Shown here: in pieces, positions 12,101 to 23,247 of the stretch
Layout: every line of letters starts with the position of its first letter
Position numbering within the stretch: the first letter of the stretch is position 1
Source of the DNA: Phaeoceros laevis
Taxonomy: Eukaryota; Anthocerotophyta; Anthocerotopsida; Notothyladales
Assembly: GCA_049999765.1 (NCBI GenBank)
Contig: JBNGIQ010009069.1
Coordinates: 1 to 64,000 of the forward strand
DNA length: 64,000 nucleotides
Direction of reading: 5' to 3'
Program-made: the position numbers and the translations under genes
Notes under the pieces: model-generated
What the model saw: only the letters and a program-made list of their open reading frames with translations
Databases searched by the model: none
Told to the model about the DNA's origin: nothing

Positions 12101-13185
12101 CTCGGAGAATAGGATATGATGCAGATGCAGTCGTTTGCAACAGCCTCATCACCATGTACAGTAAGTGCGGGAGCGTCACTGACTCCTGCTTTGTGTTTGA
12201 TGGACTGTCTGCAAAGGACGTAGTGTCATGGAATGCAATGCTCGCAGCTTATGTTGAGCATGACGAAGATGACAAGGCCCTGCAGCTGTACGGGCAAATG
12301 CAACAGGCCGGCATGACGCCCACTCCCATCACACTTCTATGCGTCGCACAAGCATGCAGCAATACTGGGAGCTTGGACATGTGCAGACAGATTCACCAAA
12401 CAGCCACCTCTTTGGAGAACCCCTTGAGTCCTCTTCTAGCCACAACTCTCATCCATGCTTATGGAAGGTGTGCTACTATGCAAGATGCTCAGGCTGTCTT
12501 CGACTCACTGCCTGAGCCGGGTGTCGTGTCTTGGAATGCATTGATCACAGGCTATGCCCGAGAAGGAAACTATGCGGCGAGCCTGCAGCACTATCAGGAA
12601 ATGCTGTTCACTGGTACCAAGCCAGATAAAGTCACTTTTCTTGCACTTCTCTCCGCTTGCAGCCATGCGGGACTAGTGGACAAAGGTCTACAGTACTTCG
12701 AGTCCATGACCAAGGACTATGGCTTCACTCCTGACATCGAACATTATGTCAGTATCGTTGACCTCCTGGGGCGTGCAGGACACTTCACAATGGTAGAACA
12801 TCTGCTGTCCACCATGCCAATGGAGCCTGACCTGGCCATGTGGTCGTGTTTGCTCGGCACATGCCGGAAGCATGGAAAGGTAGCTTTGGGAAAGCAAGCC
12901 TTTGATCATGCAGTGAGGCTAGATCCAAAGCAGTCCGCCACATACATTTTGATGGCTAACATCTATGCCGATGCTGGTCTCTGGGACCTTGCCAAGCAGG
13001 TCAAGGAATCCAGTCAACGCGAAGTTGGCTGGAAGCAGCCCGGCCAAAGCTGGACCCGGCATGAGCAGAAAGGATCCACTTTCATGGTAGGTGACCGGAA
13101 TAACCCACAGCAGCACTTACTGTATAACGTATTGGAAAAGTTGGCTTCAGAGCCTGATGGAGGATATGTTCCTTGTGAAGCTTAG
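9124..13185 (+). CDS. Giant PLS-type pentatricopeptide repeat protein (E class, no DYW), paralogue
   Basis: A single-exon frame of 1353 aa starts at the first ATG after an in-frame stop. The first ~150 residues are rich in Arg, Ser and Lys with few acidic residues, consistent with an organelle presequence. About ten P-L-S triplets follow. Six L motifs carry the same kind of acidic 13-17 residue insertion as in the neighbour (for example ACGMLAEKEEDGVVDG before the LESLKK helix). The C-terminus has the E/E+ region (VDLLGRAGHF..., KQPGQSWTRHE) and no DYW domain. Close similarity, opposite orientation and adjacency indicate a local inverted duplication. Expected role: sequence-specific RNA binding in mitochondria or plastids. 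Confidence 0.92.
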   Translation: MVGMPFCSCFTIPNQRSFTGFALPLATRSRKLLHPNSSAKQNQLWQNLDSNASDRWSDRRGKTKTFPCALGAPAMRGIWSNSSLPGTVWCILQRKHWRPGSRQKTSRRHFYRNRRLWVDFHLDTVVTRKQSVLGAMPASAGPSEKIQSLCAMGQLDKALDTLSSMDQRAAVPSLHMYRSLLTECSKRKALAQAMRVYAHLTKHGLDNTSILGEAVVCTFVKCGSLKDALQVFRKLPFRSVVSWNAMISGYTSAGQGQEALRLYRHMREEGLEPDTYTFVILIKACGTIADLKSIHAEAAKYRYEYDLFVGTCLVNSYAKRGRIVDAQNVFDRLPQRNSVSWNAMLTAHIQLGQAWKALQLYEGMLEEGISQDDRTIVKALQACSILSENEECTRAEGKSLKVKSLKIGKVIHSEAWQRDCSGDLFVGSSLVGMYGKCGSIVDAQVVFDELYQQDLVTWNSMLTAYVQQGEAEKALQLYGRMVEQNVSSNDRTFVSALQACAVLAEKYDTVGDDGCAKLKFLEKGKALHVEARRKGYEGDIYVGNSLVSMYAKCGNIADAQYVFDELLVRDDVSWNTLLAAYAQQGNGELTLDIYEQMQLEDVSPNDRTFVSVLQGCGMLADEEDLVDEMATKWKSLERGKALHADAKRRGYDSDAFVSSSLISMYGKCGSIVDAQNAFDGLSKRDVVSWTVLLAGYVQQGLADKVLQLYEQMQEEGMSPNDRTLVNTLQSCGILADGEEGAIVDGQVTKLQSLGRAKTIHAEVWRKGHHSDVFVGSTLISMYSKCGSIVDTQHVFNGLSQRDVVAWSAMVAAFVQQGQAENALEIYAQMQEENVSPNIWTFASVMHACGMLAEKEEDGVVDGTSSRLESLKKSKVVHAKAHRKGCDQDVFIGSTLIRMYGKCGSMLDSQIVFDGLNCRDVGLWNAMLAAYDQQDQAEKALDLYEQMWEEGVTPDAGTFVTALQACGSLADKDMDGHLAKVQSLGKGKAIHAVTRRIGYDADAVVCNSLITMYSKCGSVTDSCFVFDGLSAKDVVSWNAMLAAYVEHDEDDKALQLYGQMQQAGMTPTPITLLCVAQACSNTGSLDMCRQIHQTATSLENPLSPLLATTLIHAYGRCATMQDAQAVFDSLPEPGVVSWNALITGYAREGNYAASLQHYQEMLFTGTKPDKVTFLALLSACSHAGLVDKGLQYFESMTKDYGFTPDIEHYVSIVDLLGRAGHFTMVEHLLSTMPMEPDLAMWSCLLGTCRKHGKVALGKQAFDHAVRLDPKQSATYILMANIYADAGLWDLAKQVKESSQREVGWKQPGQSWTRHEQKGSTFMVGDRNNPQQHLLYNVLEKLASEPDGGYVPCEA

Positions 13186-13242
13186 AGCTCAAGGGAGGAC
13201 ATGTTACTGGTGAAACTTAGAGCTCGAGGGAGGGCATGTTGC
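13175..13242 (+). repeat. Two tandem copies of a 35-bp unit spanning the PPR stop codon
   Basis: Copies at 13175 and 13210 share gtgaa-cttagagctc-aggga (one or two differences) and gg-catgtt. The first copy contains the last codons and the TAG of the PPR gene; the second lies in the 3' UTR. Confidence 0.7.
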
Positions 13243-13632
13243 GTGTGATTAGAGTCTTTTTACCCTAGTTTCTCTCTTTGAACGTCAGTGCTTACTGCCC
13301 GCGACGAAGAGATACAGGCTGCCTCATCGAATTTGTCATGCGGCGTTTGCATCCTTATTCCTTAATGCGCCGCGCCGTAGTTTCGCTAGCATTATTACGC
13401 ATAGAATTTGCCGGTGACCGGCTATTTTGCTCGTAGAAAGCTTCCAAACAAGGGCTACGGACCTAGGTGGAGTCGCTGTAATGGGTAGTCAAAAACCACT
13501 TAGGTTCCCCGTCCGATGCCTCCTAGGTGTGGCCCTGCGAAGTGGCAAATAGGGTAAATCCCGGAAGTTCATCATTGATCATTGTAGCTGCGGAAACGTA
13601 CGGGTCAAGAAAAACCGATTCCACTTGTTGAA
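13243..13632. other. Intergenic between PPR gene and tRNA
   Basis: No coding signal is seen. It contains the PPR 3' flank and the downstream flank of the minus-strand tRNA. Confidence 0.5.
13610..13614 (-). terminator. Pol III T-run after tRNA-Thr
   Basis: The minus strand has TTTTT about 19 nt beyond the tRNA 3' end, the expected RNA polymerase III termination signal. Confidence 0.6.
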
Positions 13633-13704
13633 TGCCCCCACTGAGGATCGAACTCAAGACCTTCAGTTTACAAGACTGACGCTCTACCACTGAGCTATAA
13701 GGGC
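13633..13704 (-). tRNA. tRNA-Thr (anticodon TGT)
   Basis: The 72-nt sequence folds into a full cloverleaf. The acceptor stem GCCCTTA pairs with TGGGGGC with two G-U pairs. The D arm contains AGCTCAGTGGTAGAGC (A box). The anticodon stem TCAGT/ACTGA closes the loop CTTGTAA with anticodon TGT, and the T arm contains GTTCGATCC (B box). The discriminator base is A. No intron and no encoded CCA, as expected for a nuclear gene. Confidence 0.95.
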
Positions 13705-14585
13705 ACATGCGTGATTTGTGTATCATTCAGTTTAAGTCTGCTTAAACTAAACGATATAGATACCTGACGAATTAGAATAAAAGCATGCCCGTAGGGAGGA
13801 TGAGAGACTAAATAGAGAAGTTGTGTTTCATGTGATCGTACGTTGGGGTAGAGAATGAAGACTTGGTGTCGTTACTACATGATTTCAAGTTTTCGACACG
13901 TCTCTACAGAAATAATACCTGGAATACAGAATCTCCATAAGAGATGCTGAACAGGAGAAATGCTGAAGGAGAGGTACTATCATCAACTAGCCACTTTAAA
14001 CACCCAGATGAATCCCGAGGAGAATAATATGCCGCTCAAGAGGCACTCAGTTCTTGAACAATTCTGAGCCCTTGAGCACCTGACAAGTACACTGACGCCA
14101 GCGCTTATGTGCGCAATCCTCCCACCTGCCCCACACACCCACCTGTAACACCATCATTGTCACGGTCACATATTCTTTCTGTATTATTGTACAATTTCTA
14201 CAGTGGCAGAAAGGAGAATCTTCCAATCATGGATTTCAGAGCTAGAATGGAAATATCGTCCTAGCAGGGAGCTTTGGCTTTCCTCCTGAAATTATATGTC
14301 CCAATACAGCATCTACAGATCGTTATCCTGATTCTTTTTATTTTAGCTACATGATTTCCGTCTTGTTTATTTCATGCACTAAAATGAATTTACATGAATC
14401 AAAGAATAGTTCAAGTTTTCAAGAGCTGGCTTGCTCACAAAAGTAATACCTTTTCAGCCAGACATAATGGTCCGACACTTGGCTGGTTCACAATAAGGAT
14501 ACCTTTGACCCAAAAAATAGGTGGCACCTTCAATGGTCTTCTGATTTAGGCGGTGATCTGCAACGATACGATATGCATGGCCGTG
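13705..14585. other. Intergenic, no gene seen
   Basis: About 880 bp of AT-rich sequence with no supported gene. It holds the 5' flank of the tRNA gene and the 3' flank of the glucosylceramidase gene. Confidence 0.5.
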
Positions 14586-17500
14586 TCAACTGCATGGCTT
14601 TTTGCAAATACAGAACAGTAGGGAGGAACAAAATGAGCAAACTTTCTCAATCGATGGCCTTTGGGCGTGCCTCAATGCCTCTGCAATGGCAGAAAATCCA
14701 TCGTGCAGATAAGAACCGCCTCTGTCCATCGATGGTATCCTGGGAGCTTCAGCAATGTTTTTCGGAGGATACAAAGCCCACTGCATACCCCATATTGCAA
14801 GAGGCCGCATGTATGTCAAAGATCTGTAGTGCCCATCCATTGACCACGCTTCTGGCGTTTGGAACCAGTACCTACGATCACAGCACAGAGATTGTCAAGC
14901 CAAACTGATATTCTACCCGTGACGGAAGGCATATTAGCGCAACATCATGAACCTCCCTAGCAATTACGACACCAGCTAGCTGATAGAAATACGAGAGTAG
15001 AACCTCTCTTCCCTTACCCAAAATCTAGCCATCCAGCCAAATAAATGCCCTCAGCAGTTGTAAAAGCCTGATCCATCATGCCTTCGTGAATCATAGCAGC
15101 AGCCAGAGCGTACGTCACGCCGGTCCAAACTTCTCGAGACTGCATGGCAGTTTCATCAACCTTTCCATCAGGGTGCATGCCATTAACAGCTCCCATCTTG
15201 CCGCCTTTCACCTTCATCACATTGAAATCGTAAATTTTTTGCAGTGCACTACGTGCCTTGTAGTCATCAAACAAGGGAGGTAATCCTGACGCCCAGGCAT
15301 ACCATTGTCCAGCCATCATGTCTGCCTGGATGGACTTGCTATTGCTACTTGTTCCACTGTCATAGTTGAAGTAGGACCCATTCCAGAGTTTTTTCTCATA
15401 TACTACCCTGGCTTGGCTGAACTTGCTACGGAAGTAAAGAGCAGCATTTTTGTCCTGAACAAGGTCAGCCATCGCAGCTGCTGCCTGAAGAGCTGCCAAC
15501 CACAAGCCTCCACAATATGCACTAATACCGTGCACTGGCCAGGTATCATACGTTTGGTCAGGAAACCCATCGTTCTCAATAAGTCCATCCCTATCTCGAT
15601 CAAACTGGTCCATGTAAGCCATGGCTGCATACACTGCCGGCCAAACTGCTCGAGCAAAACCTAAATCAGCAGTAGCCACCACATCTCTGTACACTTGGAC
15701 TACGAATTTAGGATTCAAATCTTTCCACTTACTAGTATCGTGGATATTGTATGCGTTAACTTCAAACCAAGGATCATGAGTTCCTAAATCATGTGGCACA
15801 GAGCCAAAAACTTTCTTAACCCCCCAGTTGCCGTCAGCTAGATATTTAACCTTCTCCGCATGATGTGTGAGGGTTGCAGCTGCATAGTCTCGCTGAATGC
15901 TGAGCTCCAGTTTTGGAAAAAGGCTGAGCAGTGCAAAGGATGCATAGAAGTGCACATCATACGTCGACCACATGGCATACTCAACCCCTTCCAAATACAA
16001 AAACTGGCCAACATTCTCCTCCCCATCTGAAAGTAGAGCAGTTCCACTGGAAAAACCGAATGACGCAGACCCAAACTTTTTATGCGGTACAGCATCCTCA
16101 ATTGCCTTCAGTATCATTCTCTCAGCAAAGCCCCCTTGACTGAGCCCATTAGACGTCAGGTTGTTCTCCTTCTTGCCATTCTCTCCTAGAGACTCGGATC
16201 CATCTTGCAAGCGATTGTCAGCACTTTGATCCTCATCTCTAGAGGACACACCATTTTCATGCCCATTTTCCCTACCATGTTGAGAACTCTCAAATAACTC
16301 AGCACTGGTTTCATAGAACACTTCTGCAGCTAAAGCATGATGATCCCTTTGATCCGTTCTTGCAGTTGGAGTTCTTGGAGACTCAGCAACCAGGGTGTTA
16401 TGCTCATGAACAGACGATGAGCCATTGGCACTGCTCAAACCTGTCTCTGTATCATGGTACTTTTCGTCGTCATCACCATCCACTGCGACAGGTGACTGCC
16501 CGATAAGGATAGTTTCTGCCCTTCTGGACGCTTGTGCTGATATAGCCTCTCCTCTTTCTTGCAATGAAGGACCGCCATCTGAACAAAATACACCAAACAT
16601 CGCAGCAAGTGAAAATGATCTTCTGCAAATAGTACTACTTGTAGTAAGAAAAATAAGTCTTTGTTCTTTGACAAGGAGTTCATAAGTTACCCGTCCAAAT
16701 TGTGCCCCCCGCAACAAGATAATATAGCTCGTTGAATAGCGTAATTCGATACCTAGCAACAATAAACTGCTCAATGCACAGTCGAGTAGGCAATAAGACT
16801 AACTCAGAAACCATAAGTTGCCTAAAGTGAGAATAATGGGTATTATATCATCATCCCTTCTCTGCCGTTCTTGATCTACCAAACATAATTCACAACAACC
16901 AAGGGTGAAAGCGCAGTGATACCACTCAGGCAATTTTTCATCATTCAATATTGGACGCTGCCAGTCTTCAATGCAAGTTTCCCATTTTCGATAACCTGAC
17001 CAGCAAGTAATGCTCGGCATTGTCAAAAGAAGATAGCAATACAGGTGCAGGTATGAGAGTATGCCTGAGGGCAGTTGCTTACCAAGGAGCGCCTCATGTA
17101 TGAGCCTTCTTGCAGTCTGACCCGAGAAACCAAAAAATTGAGTATAGCGCCTACAATCATGCGGATTATCAAGGACATATGAGATTGCTATTGAACAGCT
17201 CCAGAAATCAACAAAACGCAGACTGCAGAGAGGCCAGTACTCACCGATAATATGATCTTCCTTTCAAAAACTTTGCTTCTGGGCAGTCCCAGGCTACAGC
17301 AAATACCACTGTCTTCTTCCCATTTGCTGGTACAGTCACAGAAGCTGCCACAGCAGCTCCAACAGCTGTACCAACAGCCGTGGGTGGTAAGTCCATTGCA
17401 GACAGACTTTCTTCATCAAAGGAGCCATGCTGTGGTTCGGAAGAGAAGAAACACACATCAGTATAGCCGCTCAAATCTATAGGCATCCAACGGAACCTTT

Positions 17501-19687
17501 AATTTAGACAATTTGACACTCGGCTGTCTACACATAATCACCACGTACCTCCTTTATTTCCGACCACATGTCTTTAGCAGTATATTCACCATCTTTTCCA
17601 GACAAAAGGAAAGAGGGACACACTGATACAGAAACATCCCTGGTTTGACGTCCCGCAATGGCAAACTTGATTGGTGGATATTTTTCTGTCCTGCACATCC
17701 ATTTCAAGTCTTACACTTTCTAGCTTGCATCTTGTTGACGTACAGATGAGGGTAAGAAGGATACAAAACGTGAAATGTGGCACCAGCAGCAGAAACCTCA
17801 ATAGAAATACAGCTAGACGATCGAGAACAAACATCAAAAGGAACATTGACTTGCTTGTGATTAAGCTGAACACCCCGAACGCCATCCTCTTCTCTGCAGA
17901 GTCGGCAACATAATGTCAAAACCAGGTGTCAAAGTAGCTTCACAAGCATAGCTTTCAAAACAAGTTTCTAAGATAAGGGCATGCAGTAGACTCATGATGA
18001 AACTCACTCGAAAGAAGTGTTGTAGTGCCCACCAGAATATTCGGAGCTACCACCTATGGAGTTCTGTACACCAATTTTCGTTAGCTACTCCACATCAAGC
18101 ATACTAGGCTAGCGAGATCTATGTTGCTAGGATGATGACGTGCGATGAGTTGATGAAGGTTGTCACTCACCGCCCATGTGAAGAGCAGAGTCACATCTGC
18201 GCTCTCTTTGCCAGTGTTTAACAGCTGCAAGGAGCTTTTACCCAGTGATCAGTTACTAAGCATGACATGACAATGAGGACATTCTTATTTGATTCCAAGG
18301 GATTGTCCAGCATGTATGTCACAACTACTGAGATATCCTTTCGGCCATTCATCTTGAGAACTGTCGTTGCTTACGGAATAGGAAAACACGCAGGCTGGAA
18401 AACTGCTCTCTCTATAGTTGTCTGGGATGAAAGGAGATATTTGTCTGCATGAGATCTTTAATTCTGGGTCTGGTTCACCTGGACAAAAACTCACGTAACA
18501 TAAGAACCGACCCTTGTCAGGCTGTGCCCAGCGCCTGAAAGTTACTCTTCAGTGAGATATACCTTCATATGTGGTCCAAGCCCTTGGGAAAAGAGCATGA
18601 TATGTAGAGTGTTGGCCATCAAGATTCCAGTCCCACGAAGAGATACCTGAGTCATCTTGAGTCTTCCTACACACAACGAGAGGCCTCATCAATGTCTCTA
18701 AAGAGCTAGGCATGATCTGAGTGAGACTTGCAAACGTATGGTACCCATCAATTCTTTATAACCCATCCTAACCAACCATGAATGCACACGACACAAAGGG
18801 GACTCTGCTTGTTTGCTGCTCACATTATCTCTGCTGGTCGTCCAGGGGACAGAACAGAAGCAAATTTTTTCTGCCCTCCATGCTGATTCTCTCTGTTGAC
18901 AAAGACCTGACAATCATGGCAGATACAAAGGGTTGCCAATCATGCAATGGTGGATCCCAAGAACCAGCAATACATAGGCAGACCCATGTCTGTGACATGT
19001 CCAAAAAGAAGTGCTGACCGAAAATTGATTCGCCCACACGGGGGCCTCTTCACACACTCCTGGGATCAGTTGCCATCTTCTAAATTCCCCTCTAAACCCC
19101 CTGCCAATACTTCCGCCCCTGCAACCGTCACACCATAAAATATATAGGTGGCGCGAAGATCATGCCACTGCCCCACTCCGGTTGCTGCCAGCAGACACTT
19201 TACAAGAAAAAGCAGCCAGCTACTACAGTCACTCTCTGTTCAAGTGCCTACCCCATCCCTCCAAGTGGAACACCATGACACGCAGAAGGCTTTGTCTTCG
19301 TAAACGGATCTATCTGAGGCTTCTGTGCGAGTCCGACAGGTACCGGTGAGTGCAAAAAAAGGAGAATGTATATGAGCACTCAATACATGAAAATAATGCT
19401 GCGCTTACCCTGCCTTGTGCGCGCTCTGCCCTGTTGTAAGTCCAAAGTCGCAACCCCAAGCCAATCTGATGATAGTAAAAGGGCCGTGTCAAATGGCTGG
19501 CATAAGCTAACAGGGACATGCTTAAAGAGAAGGAAGCAAAATTCAGAAGCCAGTGTGTCTTTCGTATCACCATTCTGATCGCTTCCACAAAAGTGACGCT
19601 GAATTCCTTGAGAATGTTGGCATGTCCATTCAATTTTCGCTTCCATGACAAGGGCGGTGGAGCCCCTGGACCATCGTCCTTCTGCAT
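14586..19687 (-). CDS. Non-lysosomal glucosylceramidase (GBA2-like, GH116)
   Basis: Seventeen exons were placed and all reading phases agree: 19687-19571, 19465-19409, 19322-19252, 19118-19019, 18906-18824, 18666-18563, 18478-18375, 18224-18171, 18063-18008, 17893-17855, 17690-17549, 17429-17245, 17150-17083, 16995-16923, 16752-16691, 16578-15018, 14871-14586. The product is about 1053 aa. Family landmarks appear in order: [59 protein letters not shown] (about 634), [13 protein letters not shown] (about 775), [14 protein letters not shown] and YMRPLAIW. The Glu and Asp in the two middle motifs correspond to the expected GH116 nucleophile and acid/base. It hydrolyses glucosylceramide at membranes. 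A disordered acidic stretch of about 190 residues lies between VAGGTIW and LEGVEY. The intron at 17854-17691 uses a GC donor. An upstream in-frame stop makes the ATG at 19687 the likely start. Confidence 0.93.
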
Positions 19688-21117
19688 CCAGTGCACTTCG
19701 TGAGAAGATTCATCTTCCACACAATCTCTACGTTTCAATCAATCCACAACCCCAAAAGTTTCAGAATTCTGATCTGAATTGTCCTGTTTACCCTGCCATG
19801 CTACATACCAGCTGAGAGGTGGTCCTGTACAAGTAATCGCTCAGAGGCCATGACGGCATCTTGCAATGAAACAGCCTCGGAGACGCCATAGCGCCACAAG
19901 GGCTACAAGATTCGTGGCAGATCCTCACATGGAGCTGCAGCTAGTGCCGTCACTCCTCCTCGCACAACCTCTCGAAGGCATACCGCCCGGTCGCATGGCG
20001 AAACACTGAAACTTGCTACATATTCGGTGCCGAGTCTGTACTTTAGAGGTCGCACGTCAAGCGTACTACTACCGGTACACGTTGCACAGGCAGCACAGCA
20101 TTCCGTCGACGTGCGAACTCTGTTGCCGCAATATGCGTATTTGTTTTGGCTCTATACGCCCACGTGTTCAAGTATATATACGTTCCTCACGCGAGTGACC
20201 GGACACAATGACACAATGCTGGGATGCCCGCAAAGTGACCGGCGAGGCCCGCTGGTGGCCAGGAAGGAGGAGTCAGGACAGCCACTAACAAATAAGCAGC
20301 CAGTACGTTTGCCTTAGCGGATGGCCTTTGGCCGGCCTCAACCTCTTTGCCCTGCTGTAGCTACCGGCGTCCTCTGACAGGCACCGACAGGCTCTGCCGC
20401 TGTGCTGTCGCCGCGCCGGTCGTCTTTGGTCGGACAAGTCACGTCACGGCAGGCCATTTTCGAAAGCATCCTGATTCCTGAGGGGAGGTATCTGCGATTC
20501 GATTGCATGAAAGTAGTAACTCAGTTTGTATGTACAATAGATCTACAGAATTCCAGTCGTGCTGTAGCACTTCATTCCCTAAACAACTCTCTCCAGAAAG
20601 TCCCCTCCAATCAGTTCAGGGAGAGTGTCCGCGTAACATTCACGGTACCGCATCTGCGGCTACCCGCTACGACAGGCTCCACTGTGCCAGGAATATCTGC
20701 CAATCATGTAACAGCGACGTCGTGTCCCTGATTCTTGGCACTGACCTGTCGCAGTTTTGTTCGAGCAGGGAAGAACCAGTGTATGACACGGCTTTACTAC
20801 ACCAGTAACCACGGCAGTTTTCAAGGCAGATGCATGCTTACTCAATCGCAAGTTGTAGCTCTGGATTACCTGTAGCGGCTTTGGCTAGTTTTGCGTTTCT
20901 TAGAAGGAATTGGTCTCCAGAGGAATTGCTACTGCCAATTTGTTTTACAAGGATGAGTGGGTAAAATTCATTGCTTTAACCTGTGTACCTGTACAGGACA
21001 TGAATTCATCCGTTTCTAGGATGACGCCAGCACAGCAAATAGCGGCCGTTGACACGCAGATTGAGCGCGAATTTTCGTTGTGCGTCCTCTGCCCTGATTC
21101 GTCTGGCATTTTCACAG
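19688..21117. other. Intergenic or 5' region between divergent genes
   Basis: Contains the GBA2 promoter (minus) and probably the unseen first exon or exons of the plus-strand gene that is open from 21118. Small open frames at 20402-20808 and 21000-21143 could be exons, but none joins in phase convincingly. Nothing else is recognised. Confidence 0.35.
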
Positions 21118-23247
21118 CTACGATGGCAGCGCATTTGATTTGACTAAATTTTGTATCAAATGGCGCAAACAGTGCACAGGAGCTCATATGGTCCCAGCCA
21201 CACAGAAATCCTTTTCCGTTGTGCACCGACAGGTGTGAACTCTTCTGGCTGGGAATAGGATGTCATATGGTTGGAGCGCGAGCAGGCACGTCTCAGAGGC
21301 TTACCTTGATCCGGAAAGCCTAATGACCATTTTGGCGTGCAGGATAATCACTGGATTGACAAAGCTTAAAAATTTGCTCCAGGACGAGACTGCTGACGCA
21401 GATCATTCCAAGAAGATCAGAAAACGGGCTACACATCTTGCGAGAATTTTAGAGCAAGATTCCCAGGCTCTTATTGACTGCAGATTGGAATGTGTTCAAA
21501 AGATGCGCAGTCCAACGTTTTTGCTACCTACAGGTGACGAGCAATTTCGCAGTTCCCAAGCCAACAAGTTTGCCCCAGAAGGACTGAACAAGTTGCTAGC
21601 TGAGACACTTGCTGAAGCCTTTTTGTATCTGCACCTCCAAATGCATGTGCAGATGATTTTGAAAAAACTCTAGACGACATCTTTGTTCGGCACTTGAATA
21701 ATGCGTGGTAACATGGTGTATTTGCAACTAGTGAACATCCTGAAGTGTTAGTATTGAACCCCGTGCATCTATGTATTGAGCTGCTCTGGTATCTAATGTG
21801 GTGAGGCACTTGTTTCCTGCAACTTAGGAGCGACTCTGTTTCCAAGACGCCTCATGGAGGTGGAGTTGATTGGAAGCAGCTAAATTTGGACGTTGGTCAC
21901 TTCTTCAAATCTCTGTCTCAGGGGGGTGGCTCCTGTCCAACTAAGGAGCGTGTAGTGAAGGTTGGCTCCTTCATATCTCTAGTTCTTCAAGCAAATCCTG
22001 ACTTGTCGAAACACCTCCTATTGCCATTGCCTTTAAGAAACTTTGGTTGATGGCATATAGGAACGCTTTGTAACGCACGAAGAGGCCGAGCTGCCGACTG
22101 CTGAAGTGGTGATTCAGCAAGAATCGTCTCTTTCCGAGCTAACTTTGCAAAAGCACAAACCAGATGTAAGTTCATGCAACACAGGGCCCAGTTTGTTGCC
22201 TCTGTATCTAGACCGTACCTCTGTTGCCCACGACAAGTGACAATTGATGGATGACCACTTGTTTACAGGTGAGTGGTCTGCTGATTGATAATCTGGCTTT
22301 GCTGGCCCCAGCCTCTGCGTATCACGGTACACCTCCCAACAAGAATGCCGAATGTCCAGCAGCCCATGGCCATGGCCATCTGGAGGAACTGAGTTTCATG
22401 CCGAAGTTGACAAACATTGCAACTGAATCGTGTGTAAGCGTGACACCACACCCAAATGAGAAACTCATGAGCAGATGCGGACAGTCAGCTGCAGTTGCCA
22501 TGAGTATGAAAGCAACCCTGTGTGGAGGTCAGAACTCTGATTCTGAGCCTTGGTGGCACATCTTGTTCGGCATTATCAACAAGGGTGCAAATGACCTTGC
22601 TGTTGACGCCCTCTCGATCTGGTCGCTCACGGAAGAAGCACGAGCTTCAACGATAAAATGGCCCAAAGGTGATGTGATCCTCAAGGGTGAGAGTTCGTTC
22701 CTCTGCTACAACACTAAATGGTCCTGCAACGGGTCATACAACAGTCCTTTGGTCGGATTCAGCTGGAGTTACAGGTATGAAACGACGATTTCGAGAGATT
22801 TCTTTCTAGCCATGAACGCTGCTTTGCTTCTATACTTGAATTTGTACTTTAGACAGGCATATGCATGATCGCGTCCACCTCACGGCCCCAGTCAATACAG
22901 CTGAATATTCTAGCAATATAGATCTGACATTCCCATCGATTTACAGCAGCATCACAGCCCAAGCAACAGCCTCCGAAGCAAAGGGAGTCAAGGTAACCTC
23001 CATTTGATCACAGAATCAGCTAGCAGCTTCTTATCCAAATTATTGAACACGATGCTAAGCAGCCCTCCCCATTGCCTCACCATAATGGGAACTATGAAGT
23101 GGGATTCAGTAGCTCATGCAATGTCTAATTCTACCTGTGCAGCGTGCTGAGCGAAAAGCCGAACTTGAGGACGACAGATCATCGGTTCGCAAACGACTTG
23201 GAAACATGCTATCTTGGATGAGGCCTCCCAAGAAAGTGAAATCCTAG
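21118..23247 (+). CDS. Unrecognised multi-exon protein, 5' end unresolved
   Basis: Exons with matching phases are 21118-21232, 21299-21624, 21828-21960, 22061-22165, 22269-22774, 22947-22992 and 23143-23247, giving about 444 visible residues. The start is upstream and unknown. Visible features are a helical, charged segment (LTKLKNLLQDETADADHSKK, then RATHLARILEQDSQALIDC), a Gly/Ser loop followed by VKV-less acidic sequence (EEAELPTAEVVIQQESSLSE), a long exon with a cysteine-containing globular-looking segment (DSEPWWHILFGIINKGANDL), and a basic tail (SWMRPPKKVKS) that resembles a nuclear localisation signal. Consistent phase over seven exons argues for a real gene. I do not recognise the family; a nuclear protein is only a guess from the tail. 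Confidence 0.6.

Noticed and set aside
9500-12909. Several long antisense frames within the second giant PPR gene
   Set aside because: PPR repeats leave recurrent antisense open frames. They share no domain and mirror the repeat periodicity of the sense strand.
13523-13726. 67-codon minus-strand frame
   Set aside because: It is the translation of the tRNA-Thr gene and its flank (typical YSSVVERQS pattern), not a protein gene.
16180-16578. Acidic, low-complexity stretch in GBA2-like exon 16 as a novel insertion
   Set aside because: Plant GBA2-like proteins commonly have a variable disordered segment at this position, so it was not reported as a separate finding.
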